Origin: Actinomycetota bacterium
Lineage (GTDB): Bacteria; Actinomycetota; Actinomycetes; S36-B12
NCBI GenBank assembly: GCA_030652695.1
Contig: JAUSQD010000019.1
Coordinates: 1-37,522 of the forward strand
Direction of reading: 5' to 3'
Length of the DNA stretch: 37,522 bases
Below, one piece after another: positions 1 through 10,274 of this stretch (position 1 is the stretch's first letter; each line of letters opens with the position of its first letter). Under the pieces are notes generated by a model that saw only the letters and a program-made list of their open reading frames with translations, had not been told where the DNA came from and ran no database searches. The translations under genes were made by a program, and so were the position numbers.

Positions 1-477
1 GCGCCCGTCCTGCTTGGCGGAGGACTCCACGTAGCCGAACTCGGCCACATCAGCGGCCAGCCGCTTCAGGAGATCCATTCCGAGCTCGGGTCGAGACTGC
101 TCCCGCCCCCGGAACATGATGGTGATCTTGACCTTGTCTCCGGCCTTGAGAAAGCGCTCGACGTGACCCTTTTTGGTTTCATAGTCATGCGAATCGATCT
201 TCGGGCGGAGCTTCATTTCCTTGATGATGGTGTGCGTCTGGTTTCGACGCGACTCACGCTCCTTCATGGCGGCTTCATACTTGAACTTGCCGAAATCCAT
301 GAGCTTGCAAACTGGTGGCTTGGCCATCGGCGCAACCTCGACGAGATCGAGATCTGCCTCTACAGCCAGTCGAAGCGCATCTTCAATGCGCACGATGCCG
401 ACCTGCTCGCCATTTGGTCCGACCAAACGGACCTCAGGAACGCGAATGCGGTCGTTGATTCGTGGTTCGACGCTGAT
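1..477 (-). CDS. infC: Translation initiation factor IF-3 (3' end cut by window)
   Basis: IF-3 binds the 30S subunit, prevents subunit joining and proofreads start-codon/initiator-tRNA pairing. The 159 visible residues cover the N-terminal domain ([16 protein letters not shown]), the linker ([23 protein letters not shown]) region and most of the C-terminal domain ([10 protein letters not shown]). The C-terminus lies outside the window. The start is the non-canonical codon ATC: an in-frame TAA lies four codons upstream, no ATG, GTG or TTG lies between, and AAGGAGG sits 4 nt before the ATC. The next possible standard codon (TTG) would remove conserved N-terminal residues. Rare start codons are a known property of infC and underlie IF-3 autoregulation in E. 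coli; autoregulation here is inferred. The ORF track misses this gene because of its start codon. Confidence 0.95.
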   Translation of the reverse strand, partial: MSVEPRINDRIRVPEVRLVGPNGEQVGIVRIEDALRLAVEADLDLVEVAPMAKPPVCKLMDFGKFKYEAAMKERESRRNQTHTIIKEMKLRPKIDSHDYETKKGHVERFLKAGDKVKITIMFRGREQSRPELGMDLLKRLAADVAEFGYVESSAKQDGR

Positions 478-481
478 GGCG

Positions 482-488
482 CCTCCTT
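482..488 (-). promoter_or_regulatory. Strong Shine-Dalgarno fixing the ATC start of infC
   Basis: The minus strand reads AAGGAGG, then CGCC, then the ATC codon. The first A of this Shine-Dalgarno is part of the in-frame TAA stop. This site decides the infC start and pairs a near-perfect ribosome binding site with a poor start codon. Confidence 0.85.
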
Positions 489-597
489 ATTCGTGCGGTC
501 TGTTGCTGCACAGGAAGTGTTACCACTCACTGTGTGCATTGCGATCCACGTCAAGGGATGACCCCTGGCACAGCGCAAGAAGACGACAGCACGAACC

Positions 598-614
598 GGC
601 ACGCAATGCGTGCC
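598..614. promoter_or_regulatory. 17-bp dyad in the infC / methyltransferase divergent region
   Basis: GGCACGC-AAT-GCGTGCC is a perfect 7-bp inverted repeat with a 3-nt centre. It lies between divergently transcribed infC and the plus-strand methyltransferase gene, about 120 nt upstream of infC. It could be an operator or an RNA hairpin in a long infC leader. The remainder of 478-769 shows no gene and no convincing -35/-10 pair for infC. Confidence 0.35.
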
Positions 615-757
615 TGAGCGCGTTGACCCGGGCCATCTGGTGCGATGAACGGGTGGGAGCCAGAGCCCCTCTTGCGCGATCCAGCCCGAAAGCCAGATCA
701 ATCGAGGGGAAGGATAGCAGCCTCGGCGATCAACAGACGAATTCCGTCAGGCGCAAC

Positions 758-2505
<1,748 letters not shown>

Positions 2506-2509
<4 letters not shown>

Positions 2510-3225
2510 CCGCTCAACGGCTTCCTGAAGTACAGCACCAGACTCTTGCCAATCAACGGGTCAAGAATCCGACCGGCTAGTTGCAGAATCTTCGGCTGGT
2601 GCACGATCTCCCAGACCAGGAGGCGGTGGTAGGCGCGCGCAATCGGGTTGCCGTCATTCCTGACTCCCACCGCGCACTTGATCCACCAATACGGCGAATG
2701 CAGCCCGTGCGCGTACTGCTTGCCCTGATAGACCATGCCGGTGTCCACGATCTTGGCGATCAACTCAGCTTCGGAGTAGATCCGAATGTGTCCACCTTCA
2801 ACATTGTGGTACTCGTCGGAGAGTTTCCAATTCACAGTCTCGGGAAACCAACGGGGCACTGACACAGCCAATGTTCCACCGGGACGAAGCACGCGGACCA
2901 GCTCTGCGATGGCCAGCAGGTCTGCAGGAATGTGTTCGAGAACCTCGGCCGCCACAACTCGGTCGAACTCGCCATCGGGAAAAGGCAGATGCAGGGCATC
3001 CCCCTGCTGGGTCTGGCTCTGGGCCCCCGCGGGTGCCTGACCGTCGGCGAGCATGAGAGCAAATACCTGCTCGACATCAGCAAGCTCTTGAGCATTCATG
3101 TCAAAGGCCGTGACATCTGCGCCGAGTCGATACATCTCAAAGGCGTGCCGGCCTGCTCCACATCCCATGTCGAGTACTCGGTCGCCAGCTCGCAAGCCCA
3201 GCTTGGTGAAATCAACGGTGAGCAT
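2506..3225 (-). CDS. Class I SAM-dependent methyltransferase (Methyltransf_11-like)
   Basis: This 239-residue protein has SAM-binding motif I VLDMGCGAGRHAFEM near residues 19-33, an acidic residue ending strand 2 (VTAFD), GDALHLPFPDGEFD (motif II/III) and LRPGGTLAVSVPR. The C-terminal half, with GGHIRIYSEAELI and HSPYWWIKCAVG, is distinctive and probably recognises the substrate, which is unknown. I chose ATGCTCACCGTTGATTTC at 3225 because the fold begins there, giving a 14-bp overlap with the glycosyltransferase. An in-frame ATG at 3267 is the alternative. The 372-residue track ORF runs into the upstream gene and is too long. The stop is shared (ATGA) with the alpha-toroid gene, so the two are probably co-translated. 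Confidence 0.88.
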
Positions 3226-4483
3226 GCACAGCGCCCTGGTCGTCACGGCGTTCACTGTGGAAGTCATCGATGACCTGTGCATAGGCGGCCGCCACTTTGA
3301 CTGCAACAGCCTTCCAGCTGAACAGCTCCAGTACGCGTGCGCGCCCGGCTGCACCCATCTGCTCACGGCGAGCCGGATCGTCCAGCAGTCCTTCAAGGGC
3401 GGCGAGGAGCTCACCAACATCACCGGGTGTGACCAGATCGGCACACAGGCCATCGGGGCCAACCACTTCAGGGATCGCCCCCGCGCGCGAAACCACAAGC
3501 GGCGTGCCACACGCCATGAGCTCCGCAGTTGGCAGTGAGAAGCCCTCGTACAGCGAGGGCACGCAGGCGACTTCAGCAGAACCCATGATCGCCACCAATT
3601 CGGCATCGCTGACGTCACTGACAAAGCTCACCGCATCCGCGATGGACAGGGACTCGATCAACCGTTCAGTTCGACCCCCAGGGCGAGGCTTGGTCACCAA
3701 GAGGAGTTCGACTTCTCGCTCTGTGCGCAGCTTCGCGAACGCTTCCAACAGCGTTGCGATTCCCTTCATCGGTGCGTCGGCGCTTGCCATCGCCAGTATT
3801 CGACCTGGAATGCGGGCAACCGTGGGCGGAACAAAGCCTTCGTCGACCCCGAGAAGAATCGCTTCCACGCGGGAGGGATCAACTCCAAAGTCGCGCACCA
3901 CATCGCGCACGGACGCCTGCGATGGCGTCAGGATGCGACGGGAGGCACGTGCCACCTTGGCCTGCATACGAAGGAATCCATACCAACGCCAAAGGGTGAA
4001 CTTGCGCCACGGGTTTGCAGTTGCCGCAATGTCGATGCGTCGATCGAAAGTGATCGGATGATGAATCGTAGTGATGAGCGGCAGACCATCGTCTTCGATC
4101 TGAAGCATGCCGTAGCCCAGTGTTTGATTGTCGTGCGCGATGTCAAAGTCGTCGCCTCGCTCTTTCAGCATTCGAGCTACGCGCAGGCTGAAGGTCTTGG
4201 GTTCGGGAAACCCAGCGGTGCACATCGTTGCGAATTCTTCGACATCAACCAGGTCGCGAAATTCTCGATAGTGCGGGATGCGGAATGGATCCTCGTCCCG
4301 GTACAGATCAAGACTGGGCACCTGTGTCAGGGCAACGCCTGCGTCCAATTCGGGGTACGGCTGTCCGGAGAACACCTCAACGGTGTGACCAAGCGCGACA
4401 AGTTCTCGACTGAGATGACGAATGTAGATTCCTTGCCCACCACAGTGCGGCTTGCTCCGATACGACAACAGCGCAATGCGCAT
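3212..4483 (-). CDS. GT4-family glycosyltransferase (GT-B fold)
   Basis: This 423-residue enzyme has a GT-B fold. The N-terminal Rossmann half begins MRIALLSYRSKPHCGGQGIY, including the GGQGIY loop of GT4 enzymes. The C-terminal nucleotide-sugar half carries EGFSLPTAELMACGTPLVVS (E-x7-E type) and AGAIPEVVG. It should transfer a sugar from a nucleotide-sugar donor with retention; donor and acceptor are unknown. The start at 4483 is preceded by GGAAGGATTGAGTCG, a reasonable Shine-Dalgarno, and the next upstream ATG would add 60 non-conserved residues. It is the first gene of the glycosyltransferase-methyltransferase-toroid run, overlapping the methyltransferase by 14 bp. No signal peptide or membrane segment is present, so it acts in the cytoplasm or at the inner membrane face. 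Confidence 0.9.
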   Translation of the reverse strand: MRIALLSYRSKPHCGGQGIYIRHLSRELVALGHTVEVFSGQPYPELDAGVALTQVPSLDLYRDEDPFRIPHYREFRDLVDVEEFATMCTAGFPEPKTFSLRVARMLKERGDDFDIAHDNQTLGYGMLQIEDDGLPLITTIHHPITFDRRIDIAATANPWRKFTLWRWYGFLRMQAKVARASRRILTPSQASVRDVVRDFGVDPSRVEAILLGVDEGFVPPTVARIPGRILAMASADAPMKGIATLLEAFAKLRTEREVELLLVTKPRPGGRTERLIESLSIADAVSFVSDVSDAELVAIMGSAEVACVPSLYEGFSLPTAELMACGTPLVVSRAGAIPEVVGPDGLCADLVTPGDVGELLAALEGLLDDPARREQMGAAGRARVLELFSWKAVAVKVAAAYAQVIDDFHSERRDDQGAVHAHR

Positions 4484-4578
4484 CGACTCAATCCTTCCGT
4501 GCGAGTGTTCCGGTGGACAGTCGGCACAATGTAGATGAATCGGACCTTCCGTGACCATGCTTAGAGAAAAGCTTGCGT

Positions 4579-5046
4579 CTATTGATCTTTTGCCAGGAAC
4601 TGCAAACGCGTATCTGTCACCACATGACGCGATGGGCCCATCACATCGATGACCAATGCCGTGCATGTGTCATCGAGTGCCGCTCGTGCAGCATCGCGAG
4701 CAGAGATCGGCACTGGTCGAGCGGCTGGATCCCAGGTAGCCATCGAATCCACACCAGTAAATGCGAGCAGGCCCTTGTGTCCACTTGGACTGATCATCGA
4801 CACAACTGACATATGACTGCTCTTGTCTGCGCCAGATTCATCCATGTCGTCAACTGTCGCAACCACCGCCACGAGCAAGCGTGCGTGCATCAGCAGTTCA
4901 AGGGGCAAGTCGCGAGCAATCTCAGCCGTCAGGCGAACATGCCCGTCCATCAATGCCTGACGCAGAGCCGGATCTGCAGCTCCGTCATCGCCCAAGAAGG
5001 CAGGCGATGCAAGGCTTCGACCTTGCCCGAGCCCAGGTTCGTTCAC
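4579..5046 (-). CDS. SseB-family protein
   Basis: This 155-residue protein resembles the actinobacterial SseB N-terminal domain family: LPLELLMHARLLVAVVAT is followed by HMSVVSMISPSGHKGLLAFTGVDSMATWDP, the family's beta-rich core. Its molecular role is not established. In other actinobacteria an SseB-family gene is commonly near infC. Here it follows hisG by a single base (hisG TGA, then G, then GTG start), so it is almost certainly the last gene of the rib-his operon. The start lacks a strong Shine-Dalgarno and probably relies on translational coupling. The 95 bp between it and the glycosyltransferase start carry only a weak 4-bp hairpin and a possible TACATT -10. Confidence 0.8.
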   Translation of the reverse strand: MNEPGLGQGRSLASPAFLGDDGAADPALRQALMDGHVRLTAEIARDLPLELLMHARLLVAVVATVDDMDESGADKSSHMSVVSMISPSGHKGLLAFTGVDSMATWDPAARPVPISARDAARAALDDTCTALVIDVMGPSRHVVTDTRLQFLAKDQ

Positions 5047-5047
5047 C

Positions 5048-5893
5048 TCAGAGGCGACAGGCGTGAATGTCGGTCACCAGAATGCCGCGGGCACCAAGCT
5101 CATAGAGATCGTCCATGACTCGGTGAATGTCATGTGCCGGCACCATCGCACGCACAGCAGACCAGTCGGAATCCTGCAGTGGCGACACTGTGGGCGACTC
5201 AATGCCTGGAGTGATGGCACATGCCTCGGCGAGATCAGTCTGGCGAATGTCGTAGTCGACGAGCACAAACGTTCTCGCCACCATCACACTCTGCAGTCTG
5301 CGAATCACCGTCTCGACAGCAGCATTCTGCGGTGCGTCGATTCTGCGCACGACCAATGCCTCGGACAGCAGGATCGGCTCGCCGATGATTTCCAGCCCGG
5401 CGCGTCGCATGGTCGTTCCGGTTGCCACAACATCGGCTACAGCATCGGCAACGCCGAGCGCCACTGCGTTCTCCACTGCGCCGTCCAGCCGAATGACCGT
5501 CGCATCGATCTTGGATTGGGAAAGCCAAGCGCGCAAGAGTCCGTCGTACGAAGTCGCGATCCGCTTGCCCGCAAGATCGGCCACCGAGTCGAACTTGCCG
5601 ATCGGAGCTGCCAGGCGAAAAGTCGACGGAGCAAATCCCAGTGACAGCAGCTCAGTTGCCTGCGCTCCGGAATCCAGCAACATGTCGCGCCCTGTAATGC
5701 CGATGTCCAGAGTTCCTTCACCGACGTACAAGGCGATGTCCTTGGGGCGCAGGAAGTAGAACTCAACATCGTTGACCGGGTCGTTTACGACAAGATCACG
5801 AATGCCGGCGCTGCGGAGATAGCCCGCCTCCTGCAACATCGCGCGCGCAGGTTCGGCCAGCTGCCCCTTATTGGGCAATGCAACTTTCAACAT
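5048..5893 (-). CDS. hisG: ATP phosphoribosyltransferase, long form
   Basis: HisG catalyses the first step of histidine biosynthesis, joining ATP and PRPP to give phosphoribosyl-ATP. The 281-residue length is that of the homohexameric long form with a C-terminal regulatory domain, so HisZ is not needed. Visible signatures are LPNKGQL at the N-terminus, YVGEGTLDIGITGRDML, and the PRPP-binding segment DAVADVVATGTTMRRAGLEI. The C-terminal ACT-like domain begins around residue 205 and includes ITPGIESPTVSPL, the region that binds feedback histidine in this family. It lies 5 nt after hisE and 1 nt before the SseB gene. No attenuator or T-box is visible in front of it. Confidence 0.96.
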   Translation of the reverse strand: MLKVALPNKGQLAEPARAMLQEAGYLRSAGIRDLVVNDPVNDVEFYFLRPKDIALYVGEGTLDIGITGRDMLLDSGAQATELLSLGFAPSTFRLAAPIGKFDSVADLAGKRIATSYDGLLRAWLSQSKIDATVIRLDGAVENAVALGVADAVADVVATGTTMRRAGLEIIGEPILLSEALVVRRIDAPQNAAVETVIRRLQSVMVARTFVLVDYDIRQTDLAEACAITPGIESPTVSPLQDSDWSAVRAMVPAHDIHRVMDDLYELGARGILVTDIHACRL

Positions 5894-5898
5894 GAGCG

Positions 5899-6162
5899 CT
5901 ACAACCGCCGATACACGTCGTCGAGGGAGATCTTGCTGGCAATCATCATCACCTGAAGGTGGTAGAGCAACTGGGCGATCTCTTCAGCCGTGCGATCTGG
6001 ACCCTCGTGCTCAGCTGCCATCCACACTTCAGCAGCTTCTTCGACAACCTTCTTGCCGATCGCATGCACCCCACGCTCGACGAGTTTGACCGTGCCTGAA
6101 TTTGCGTCACCTGAGGCGGTTTTCTGCACAAGTTCGATGTACAACTCGTCGAATGTCTTCAC
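5899..6162 (-). CDS. hisE: Phosphoribosyl-ATP pyrophosphatase
   Basis: HisE hydrolyses PR-ATP to PR-AMP, the second step of histidine synthesis. At 87 residues it is a stand-alone HisE rather than a HisIE fusion. The all-alpha MazG-like fold is indicated by [17 protein letters not shown] and [15 protein letters not shown], whose acidic residues bind magnesium in the family. It sits 9 nt after ribH and 5 nt before hisG. The ribH-hisE-hisG order is a common actinobacterial arrangement, joining histidine genes to the riboflavin operon. The remaining his genes are outside the window. Confidence 0.95.
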   Translation of the reverse strand: MKTFDELYIELVQKTASGDANSGTVKLVERGVHAIGKKVVEEAAEVWMAAEHEGPDRTAEEIAQLLYHLQVMMIASKISLDDVYRRL

Positions 6163-6171
6163 GGAACCACC

Positions 6172-6660
6172 CTACTGAGAAATGTGTGAGCCAGTGATGC
6201 CGGCGACAAGGCTCCAGGTGGACAAGGCTGCCTGGGTGGCTTCAAAGCCCTTGTCCTCAGTGGAGCCAGCCAATCCGGCGCGCGCCAAGGCCTGCGCTTC
6301 GGTGTCACACGTGAGCAGGCCGAATCCAACCGGTACGAGGTAGTCGAGGGCGACTTGCGAAAGTCCATCAGTGGCGGCAGCACACACGTACTCAAAGTGC
6401 GGGGTGTCTCCGCGGATGACCACACCGAGCGCCACCACCACGTCGTAGTCGTCAGAAGCCGCACACGCCTTGGTCACGATTGGCAGTTCGAAGGAGCCGG
6501 CGACCCGAATGACTGATGGCGTGGCTCCGGCGATTGCACACGCCCGGAGCGCACCCGCCACAAGACCATCCATGACCTCGACATGCCAGGAAGCAGCGAC
6601 AATGGCGACGCGCGCATCGCTTGAGGTGATCGTGAGTTCTGGCGCCCCGTGGCCGCTCAT
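6172..6660 (-). CDS. ribH: 6,7-dimethyl-8-ribityllumazine synthase
   Basis: RibH condenses 5-amino-6-ribitylaminouracil with 3,4-dihydroxy-2-butanone 4-phosphate to form the lumazine precursor of riboflavin. The 162-residue protein shows [15 protein letters not shown] for the first strand and its aromatic contact, [25 protein letters not shown] with the catalytic His, and [16 protein letters not shown]. It is normally an icosahedral or pentameric assembly. Its ATG overlaps the ribBA stop by 4 nt, so its synthesis is coupled to the enzyme supplying one of its two substrates. Confidence 0.96.
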   Translation of the reverse strand: MSGHGAPELTITSSDARVAIVAASWHVEVMDGLVAGALRACAIAGATPSVIRVAGSFELPIVTKACAASDDYDVVVALGVVIRGDTPHFEYVCAAATDGLSQVALDYLVPVGFGLLTCDTEAQALARAGLAGSTEDKGFEATQAALSTWSLVAGITGSHISQ

Positions 6661-7976
6661 GCTGAACCTTCCGGTGTTGAGTCGCCAAGGGTGTGGCCCA
6701 TGCGCGTGGCTTTGGTGTTCAAGTAGTCCTCATTGTGGACATTGGAGGCGATCTCCAACGGCAGACGCTCAACAATCTCAAGCCCGTAGCCTTCCAGCCC
6801 CGCTCGCTTGGCTGGATTGTTCGTCAGCAGCCGCATGGTTCGCACTCCGAGCTCGTACAGAATCTGTGCGCCGGTGCCGTAATCACGGGCATCAGCGGGG
6901 AGCCCAAGATCAAGATTGGCATCCACAGTGTCGCGACCGTCATCTTGCAGGCTGTAGGCCATCAGCTTGTGCATCAGCCCGATGCCGCGGCCTTCATGAC
7001 CGCGCATGTACAGCACGATTCCACGTCCTTCAAAAGCGACTCGTTGAAGAGCTGCCTGCAGCTGAGGTCCGCAATCGCATCGAAGTGATCCAAAGACATC
7101 GCCGGTAAGGCACTCAGAGTGCACCCGCACCATGACTTGCTCGCCGTCATCGATGTCACCCATGACCAGCGCCAGATGATCGGTGCCATCAATGTCGCTG
7201 CGGTACCCAACGGCGCGAAATTCTCCAAACTCAGTCGGCAGCTTCGTCTCCGCGACTCGCACGACCTGCACTTCATTCTGCCGGCGGAAGCGAATGAGAT
7301 CGGCTATGGAGATCATGCGGAGGCCATGGGTGTCGGCGAAGTCTCGGCATTGCGGTGCCCGCATCATCGATCCGTCATCATTGACGAGTTCGCACAGAGC
7401 GCCGGCGGGGGTGAACCCTGCCATCCGTGCCAGATCAACAGATGCTTCTGTGTGGCCTGGCCTGCGAAGCACCCCACCTTCCACTGCCCGCAAGGGCATG
7501 ACGTGTCCGGGCCGGGTGAGATCAAAGGGGTCGGTGGCGCTGTCTCCCAGCACCCGAATGGTGTGCGAGCGATCCTTGGCCGAAATACCTGTGGTCTCGA
7601 CATCGCGGGCATCCACTGACACGGCATAGGCCGTTCCCTTGCGATCCTCATTCACCGCCGTCATCGGCGGCAGTCCGAGACGATCAAGGTCAGCACCTGT
7701 CATGCCCACACAGATGTACCCGGAGGTGTGTCGAATCATGAATCCAGTCAGCTCTGGAGTGGCGGAGTTCGCCGGAAAGATGAGATCGCCTTCATTCTCG
7801 CGATCTTCGTCGTCGACAACCACCACTGCTTCACCGGCACGCAATGCCGCAAGAGCATCCTCAATTGAATCCAGCTGCACACCGTCGCTGGACTGCGTGC
7901 GAGAGGTGACTTTATGAGCAAGCCGCTTCTTTTCAAGGGGCTGCTGGCTCTTGAAGAGCTCGTCAGCGGGAATCAT
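6657..7976 (-). CDS. ribBA: Bifunctional DHBP synthase / GTP cyclohydrolase II
   Basis: This protein makes both precursors that enter riboflavin synthesis: DHBP from ribulose 5-phosphate and the pyrimidine from GTP. The RibB domain (about 35-235) shows [20 protein letters not shown] and [12 protein letters not shown]. The RibA domain (about 240-425) shows the zinc site [26 protein letters not shown] and LTNNPAKR. All catalytic motifs are intact. The first ~35 residues are a polar extension of no recognised function. The ATG overlapping the ribE stop (ATGA) supports the upstream start, although a GTG at VQLDSIEDA is possible. Rpe, three genes upstream, interconverts the RibB substrate ribulose 5-phosphate. 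Confidence 0.96.
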   Translation of the reverse strand: MIPADELFKSQQPLEKKRLAHKVTSRTQSSDGVQLDSIEDALAALRAGEAVVVVDDEDRENEGDLIFPANSATPELTGFMIRHTSGYICVGMTGADLDRLGLPPMTAVNEDRKGTAYAVSVDARDVETTGISAKDRSHTIRVLGDSATDPFDLTRPGHVMPLRAVEGGVLRRPGHTEASVDLARMAGFTPAGALCELVNDDGSMMRAPQCRDFADTHGLRMISIADLIRFRRQNEVQVVRVAETKLPTEFGEFRAVGYRSDIDGTDHLALVMGDIDDGEQVMVRVHSECLTGDVFGSLRCDCGPQLQAALQRVAFEGRGIVLYMRGHEGRGIGLMHKLMAYSLQDDGRDTVDANLDLGLPADARDYGTGAQILYELGVRTMRLLTNNPAKRAGLEGYGLEIVERLPLEIASNVHNEDYLNTKATRMGHTLGDSTPEGSA

Positions 7977-8566
7977 CTGCGTGCCTCAAGAAGGCGCTCG
8001 ACATATTTGGCGATGACATCTATCTCAAGGTTGACGGGATCACCGACGCCTCGCTCGCCAAGGGTGGTCTCACGCAAGGTGGTCGGAATGAGCGAGACGG
8101 TGAATGAGTCATCGTCGACGTTGACCACAGTGAGGGAGACTCCATCGACGGTAATCGAGCCTTTCTCAGCGACATAGCGCGCGAGTTGCCCGGGCAGTGA
8201 AACTCGGACGACTGTCCAGTGCTCAGCGGGTGAGATGTCGAGGATCATTCCGGTGGCATCCACATGCCCTTGCACAAGATGACCCCCGAGCCGCCCGTGC
8301 GCAGGCATGGCTCGTTCGAGGTTGACTGGCGAACCAGCAGTCGCGGCTCCCAGCGAAGTGCGCGCCAAAGTCTCGGCCATCACATCTGCAGTGAACGAGT
8401 CCTTCTCAAGCTCAGCCACCGTCAGGCAGACCCCGTTGACGGAGATGGAGTCACCGAGTTTGGCGTCTTCAAGTGCAAGCCCTGCGCGGATGATCATGCG
8501 TGCTGAATCGCCTTGCACCAGCACGGACACCACTTCTCCGCGTTCTTCGACTATCCCGGTGAACAC
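7973..8566 (-). CDS. ribE: Riboflavin synthase alpha chain
   Basis: This enzyme dismutates two lumazine molecules to riboflavin and the pyrimidine that returns to RibH. The 197 residues form two tandem lumazine-binding barrels: [13 protein letters not shown] starts the first, and [20 protein letters not shown] starts the second. Internal symmetry shows in [17 protein letters not shown] versus [16 protein letters not shown]. The ATG at 8566 lies 9 nt after ribD. The 3' end overlaps ribBA by 4 nt. The symbol ribC is used for the same gene in some genomes. Confidence 0.96.
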   Translation of the reverse strand: MFTGIVEERGEVVSVLVQGDSARMIIRAGLALEDAKLGDSISVNGVCLTVAELEKDSFTADVMAETLARTSLGAATAGSPVNLERAMPAHGRLGGHLVQGHVDATGMILDISPAEHWTVVRVSLPGQLARYVAEKGSITVDGVSLTVVNVDDDSFTVSLIPTTLRETTLGERGVGDPVNLEIDVIAKYVERLLEARR

Positions 8567-8575
8567 TCGCTCGTC

Positions 8576-9589
8576 CTATCGCTGGCTGCTGGCGCTGCGG
8601 GAGATCCGTCCGCGCACCATCACATCATTCCCGATCATGGCAACCTGGATGACATCGACCGGAAAAGGCCTCGTCAGGGGGTGCGATGAGGGCACTCCGG
8701 CCCCCATGAGGGTGGGGGCGATGATCCACACGACCTCATTGACACATCCGGCCTCCAAGAACGCCGATGCAAGGGTCGGACCTCCTTCGAGCAGAACCTG
8801 TTGGATGCCACGGTCAGCCAAGAGGCGAAGGGCATCCTTGGGATCGCGGTTGCCAATCAGCAGAGTCTGGGCCGAATCGTCGTGCAAGCGCAGTCCGGCA
8901 GGCAATTCGCGCTCTCCCATGACCACTCGCAGGGGTTGCATCCGCACGTCAATCTCGCGAACAGTCAATTGCGGGTCATCGGCGATCGCGGTGCCAATGC
9001 CCACCAGCACCGCGTCGCTCTGCGATCTGAGCTGGTGAGTCAGCAGCCTGGCCTGCGGTCCGGAGATGGCGGTCGGGCCACCGTCAGCATCTGCCACCCG
9101 CGCATCGAGGGTTTGCGCCAGTTTCAGGAGCACGTACGGCAGTCCCGTGGCTTGCACATGTGTCCACGCGACGTTGACCTGCTCGGCGTCTGCCTGACCG
9201 ACACCTTCGAGGACGTCGATGCCGGCTTGGCGCAGTACTTCAGCACCACCAGCAGCTTCAAGCGTGGGATCGTGTTGAGCAAACACGACTCTGGAGATGC
9301 CAGCATTGATCAGCGCTTCGGTGCATGGACCTGTGCGGCCTGTATGACGACAGGGTTCAAGTGTGACGACAGCCGTGGCTCCAAGGGCCTTCGCGCCCGC
9401 AACGGCAAGTGCCTCCACTTCGGCGTGCGGAGTGCCCGCACCGTGATGAAAGCCGGCGCCAACTTCGACACCCTCGGCGTCGATGATGACACAGCCCACT
9501 CTCGGGTTTGACGAACGCGGGCCTTGGTATGCCAACGCAATGGCCCGACTCATCGCCGCTGCCACCCGGTCGGTGTTCAGTGGCTGCAT
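8576..9589 (-). CDS. ribD: Bifunctional diaminohydroxyphosphoribosylaminopyrimidine deaminase / reductase
   Basis: RibD performs the deamination and NADPH-dependent reduction steps between RibA and RibH. The N-terminal zinc deaminase (about 1-145) has [16 protein letters not shown] and [13 protein letters not shown]. The C-terminal reductase (about 150-335) has [35 protein letters not shown] and [13 protein letters not shown]. The length of 337 residues is normal. Its start lies 13 bp inside rpe, so translation is probably coupled. No FMN riboswitch can fit in front of it because the upstream sequence is rpe coding. Confidence 0.95.
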   Translation of the reverse strand: MQPLNTDRVAAAMSRAIALAYQGPRSSNPRVGCVIIDAEGVEVGAGFHHGAGTPHAEVEALAVAGAKALGATAVVTLEPCRHTGRTGPCTEALINAGISRVVFAQHDPTLEAAGGAEVLRQAGIDVLEGVGQADAEQVNVAWTHVQATGLPYVLLKLAQTLDARVADADGGPTAISGPQARLLTHQLRSQSDAVLVGIGTAIADDPQLTVREIDVRMQPLRVVMGERELPAGLRLHDDSAQTLLIGNRDPKDALRLLADRGIQQVLLEGGPTLASAFLEAGCVNEVVWIIAPTLMGAGVPSSHPLTRPFPVDVIQVAMIGNDVMVRGRISRSASSQR

Positions 9590-10245
9590 GCCGCCTGAGC
9601 AATTCCGCGCAGTTCGTCAACGACAAGGGCCGGATCATCTGCGCGATACACGGCGGATCCCGCCACGAACACATTCGCACCGGCTTCGGCGCATCGACCA
9701 ATGGTCTCGGCGTCGACTCCCCCATCAACTTGTACCCAGATATCGGTGCCTGAGCGCTTCGCGTACTCGCGGGCTTGAACAATCTTCGGCAACATCGCAT
9801 CCATGAACGACTGACCGCCAAAGCCCGGTTCGACTGTCATGACCAAGATCATGTCCAAGTACGGAAGCAGATCCTCAACTACGGAAATATCTGTTCCGGG
9901 TTTCACCGCGGCACTGGCACGTGCGCCTGCGGCGCGAATATCCCGGCAAATCTGGCGAGGATTCGCCGCAGCCTCAACATGAAATGTCACGCTGCCCGCG
10001 CCTGCCTCGGCATAGGAGGGAGCCCATCTGTCTGGATCAGCAATCATCAGATGGCAGTCGGCCGGCAACGAGGTTTTGCCGATGAGTGACTCGACAACCA
10101 ACAGGCCAAATGTCAGATTGGGCACAAAGTGGTTGTCCATGACATCAAGATGAATCCAGTCAGCTGTCGCTTCAACTCTGGCGACCTCATCAGCCAATCG
10201 CGACAAGTCAGCGTTCAGCACACTCGGGGAAATCAACAGGCCCAT
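9577..10245 (-). CDS. rpe: Ribulose-phosphate 3-epimerase
   Basis: Rpe interconverts ribulose 5-phosphate and xylulose 5-phosphate in the pentose phosphate pathway. The 222-residue TIM barrel shows [29 protein letters not shown] with the metal-binding His/Asp, [13 protein letters not shown] and VQVDGGV. Its position directly before ribD matches its metabolic link, since ribulose 5-phosphate is the substrate of RibB. There is no Shine-Dalgarno; a TACTCT hexamer ends 6 nt before the ATG, suggesting a leaderless transcript that would begin the rpe-rib-his operon. The gene overlaps ribD by 13 bp. Confidence 0.95.
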   Translation of the reverse strand: MGLLISPSVLNADLSRLADEVARVEATADWIHLDVMDNHFVPNLTFGLLVVESLIGKTSLPADCHLMIADPDRWAPSYAEAGAGSVTFHVEAAANPRQICRDIRAAGARASAAVKPGTDISVVEDLLPYLDMILVMTVEPGFGGQSFMDAMLPKIVQAREYAKRSGTDIWVQVDGGVDAETIGRCAEAGANVFVAGSAVYRADDPALVVDELRGIAQAACSH

Positions 10246-10251
10246 TCACTC

Positions 10252-10257
10252 AGAGTA
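10252..10257 (-). promoter_or_regulatory. Candidate leaderless -10 box (rpe-rib-his operon)
   Basis: The minus strand reads TACTCT, 6 nt, then the rpe ATG. It lies in the 29-bp rsmB-rpe gap, and no Shine-Dalgarno is present. No good -35 is seen within the end of rsmB. Confidence 0.45.
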
Positions 10258-10274
10258 GTGGCCGACAAACTGCG

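Noticed and set aside
545-556. TTGACG on the minus strand upstream of infC as a -35 box
   Set aside because: No -10-like hexamer is found at 15-19 bp downstream. The nearest A/T-rich sequence is about 26 bp away.
4484-4578. tRNA or small RNA gene in the gap before the glycosyltransferase
   Set aside because: There is no cloverleaf or T-loop signature; only a 4-bp inverted repeat and a possible TACATT -10 are present.
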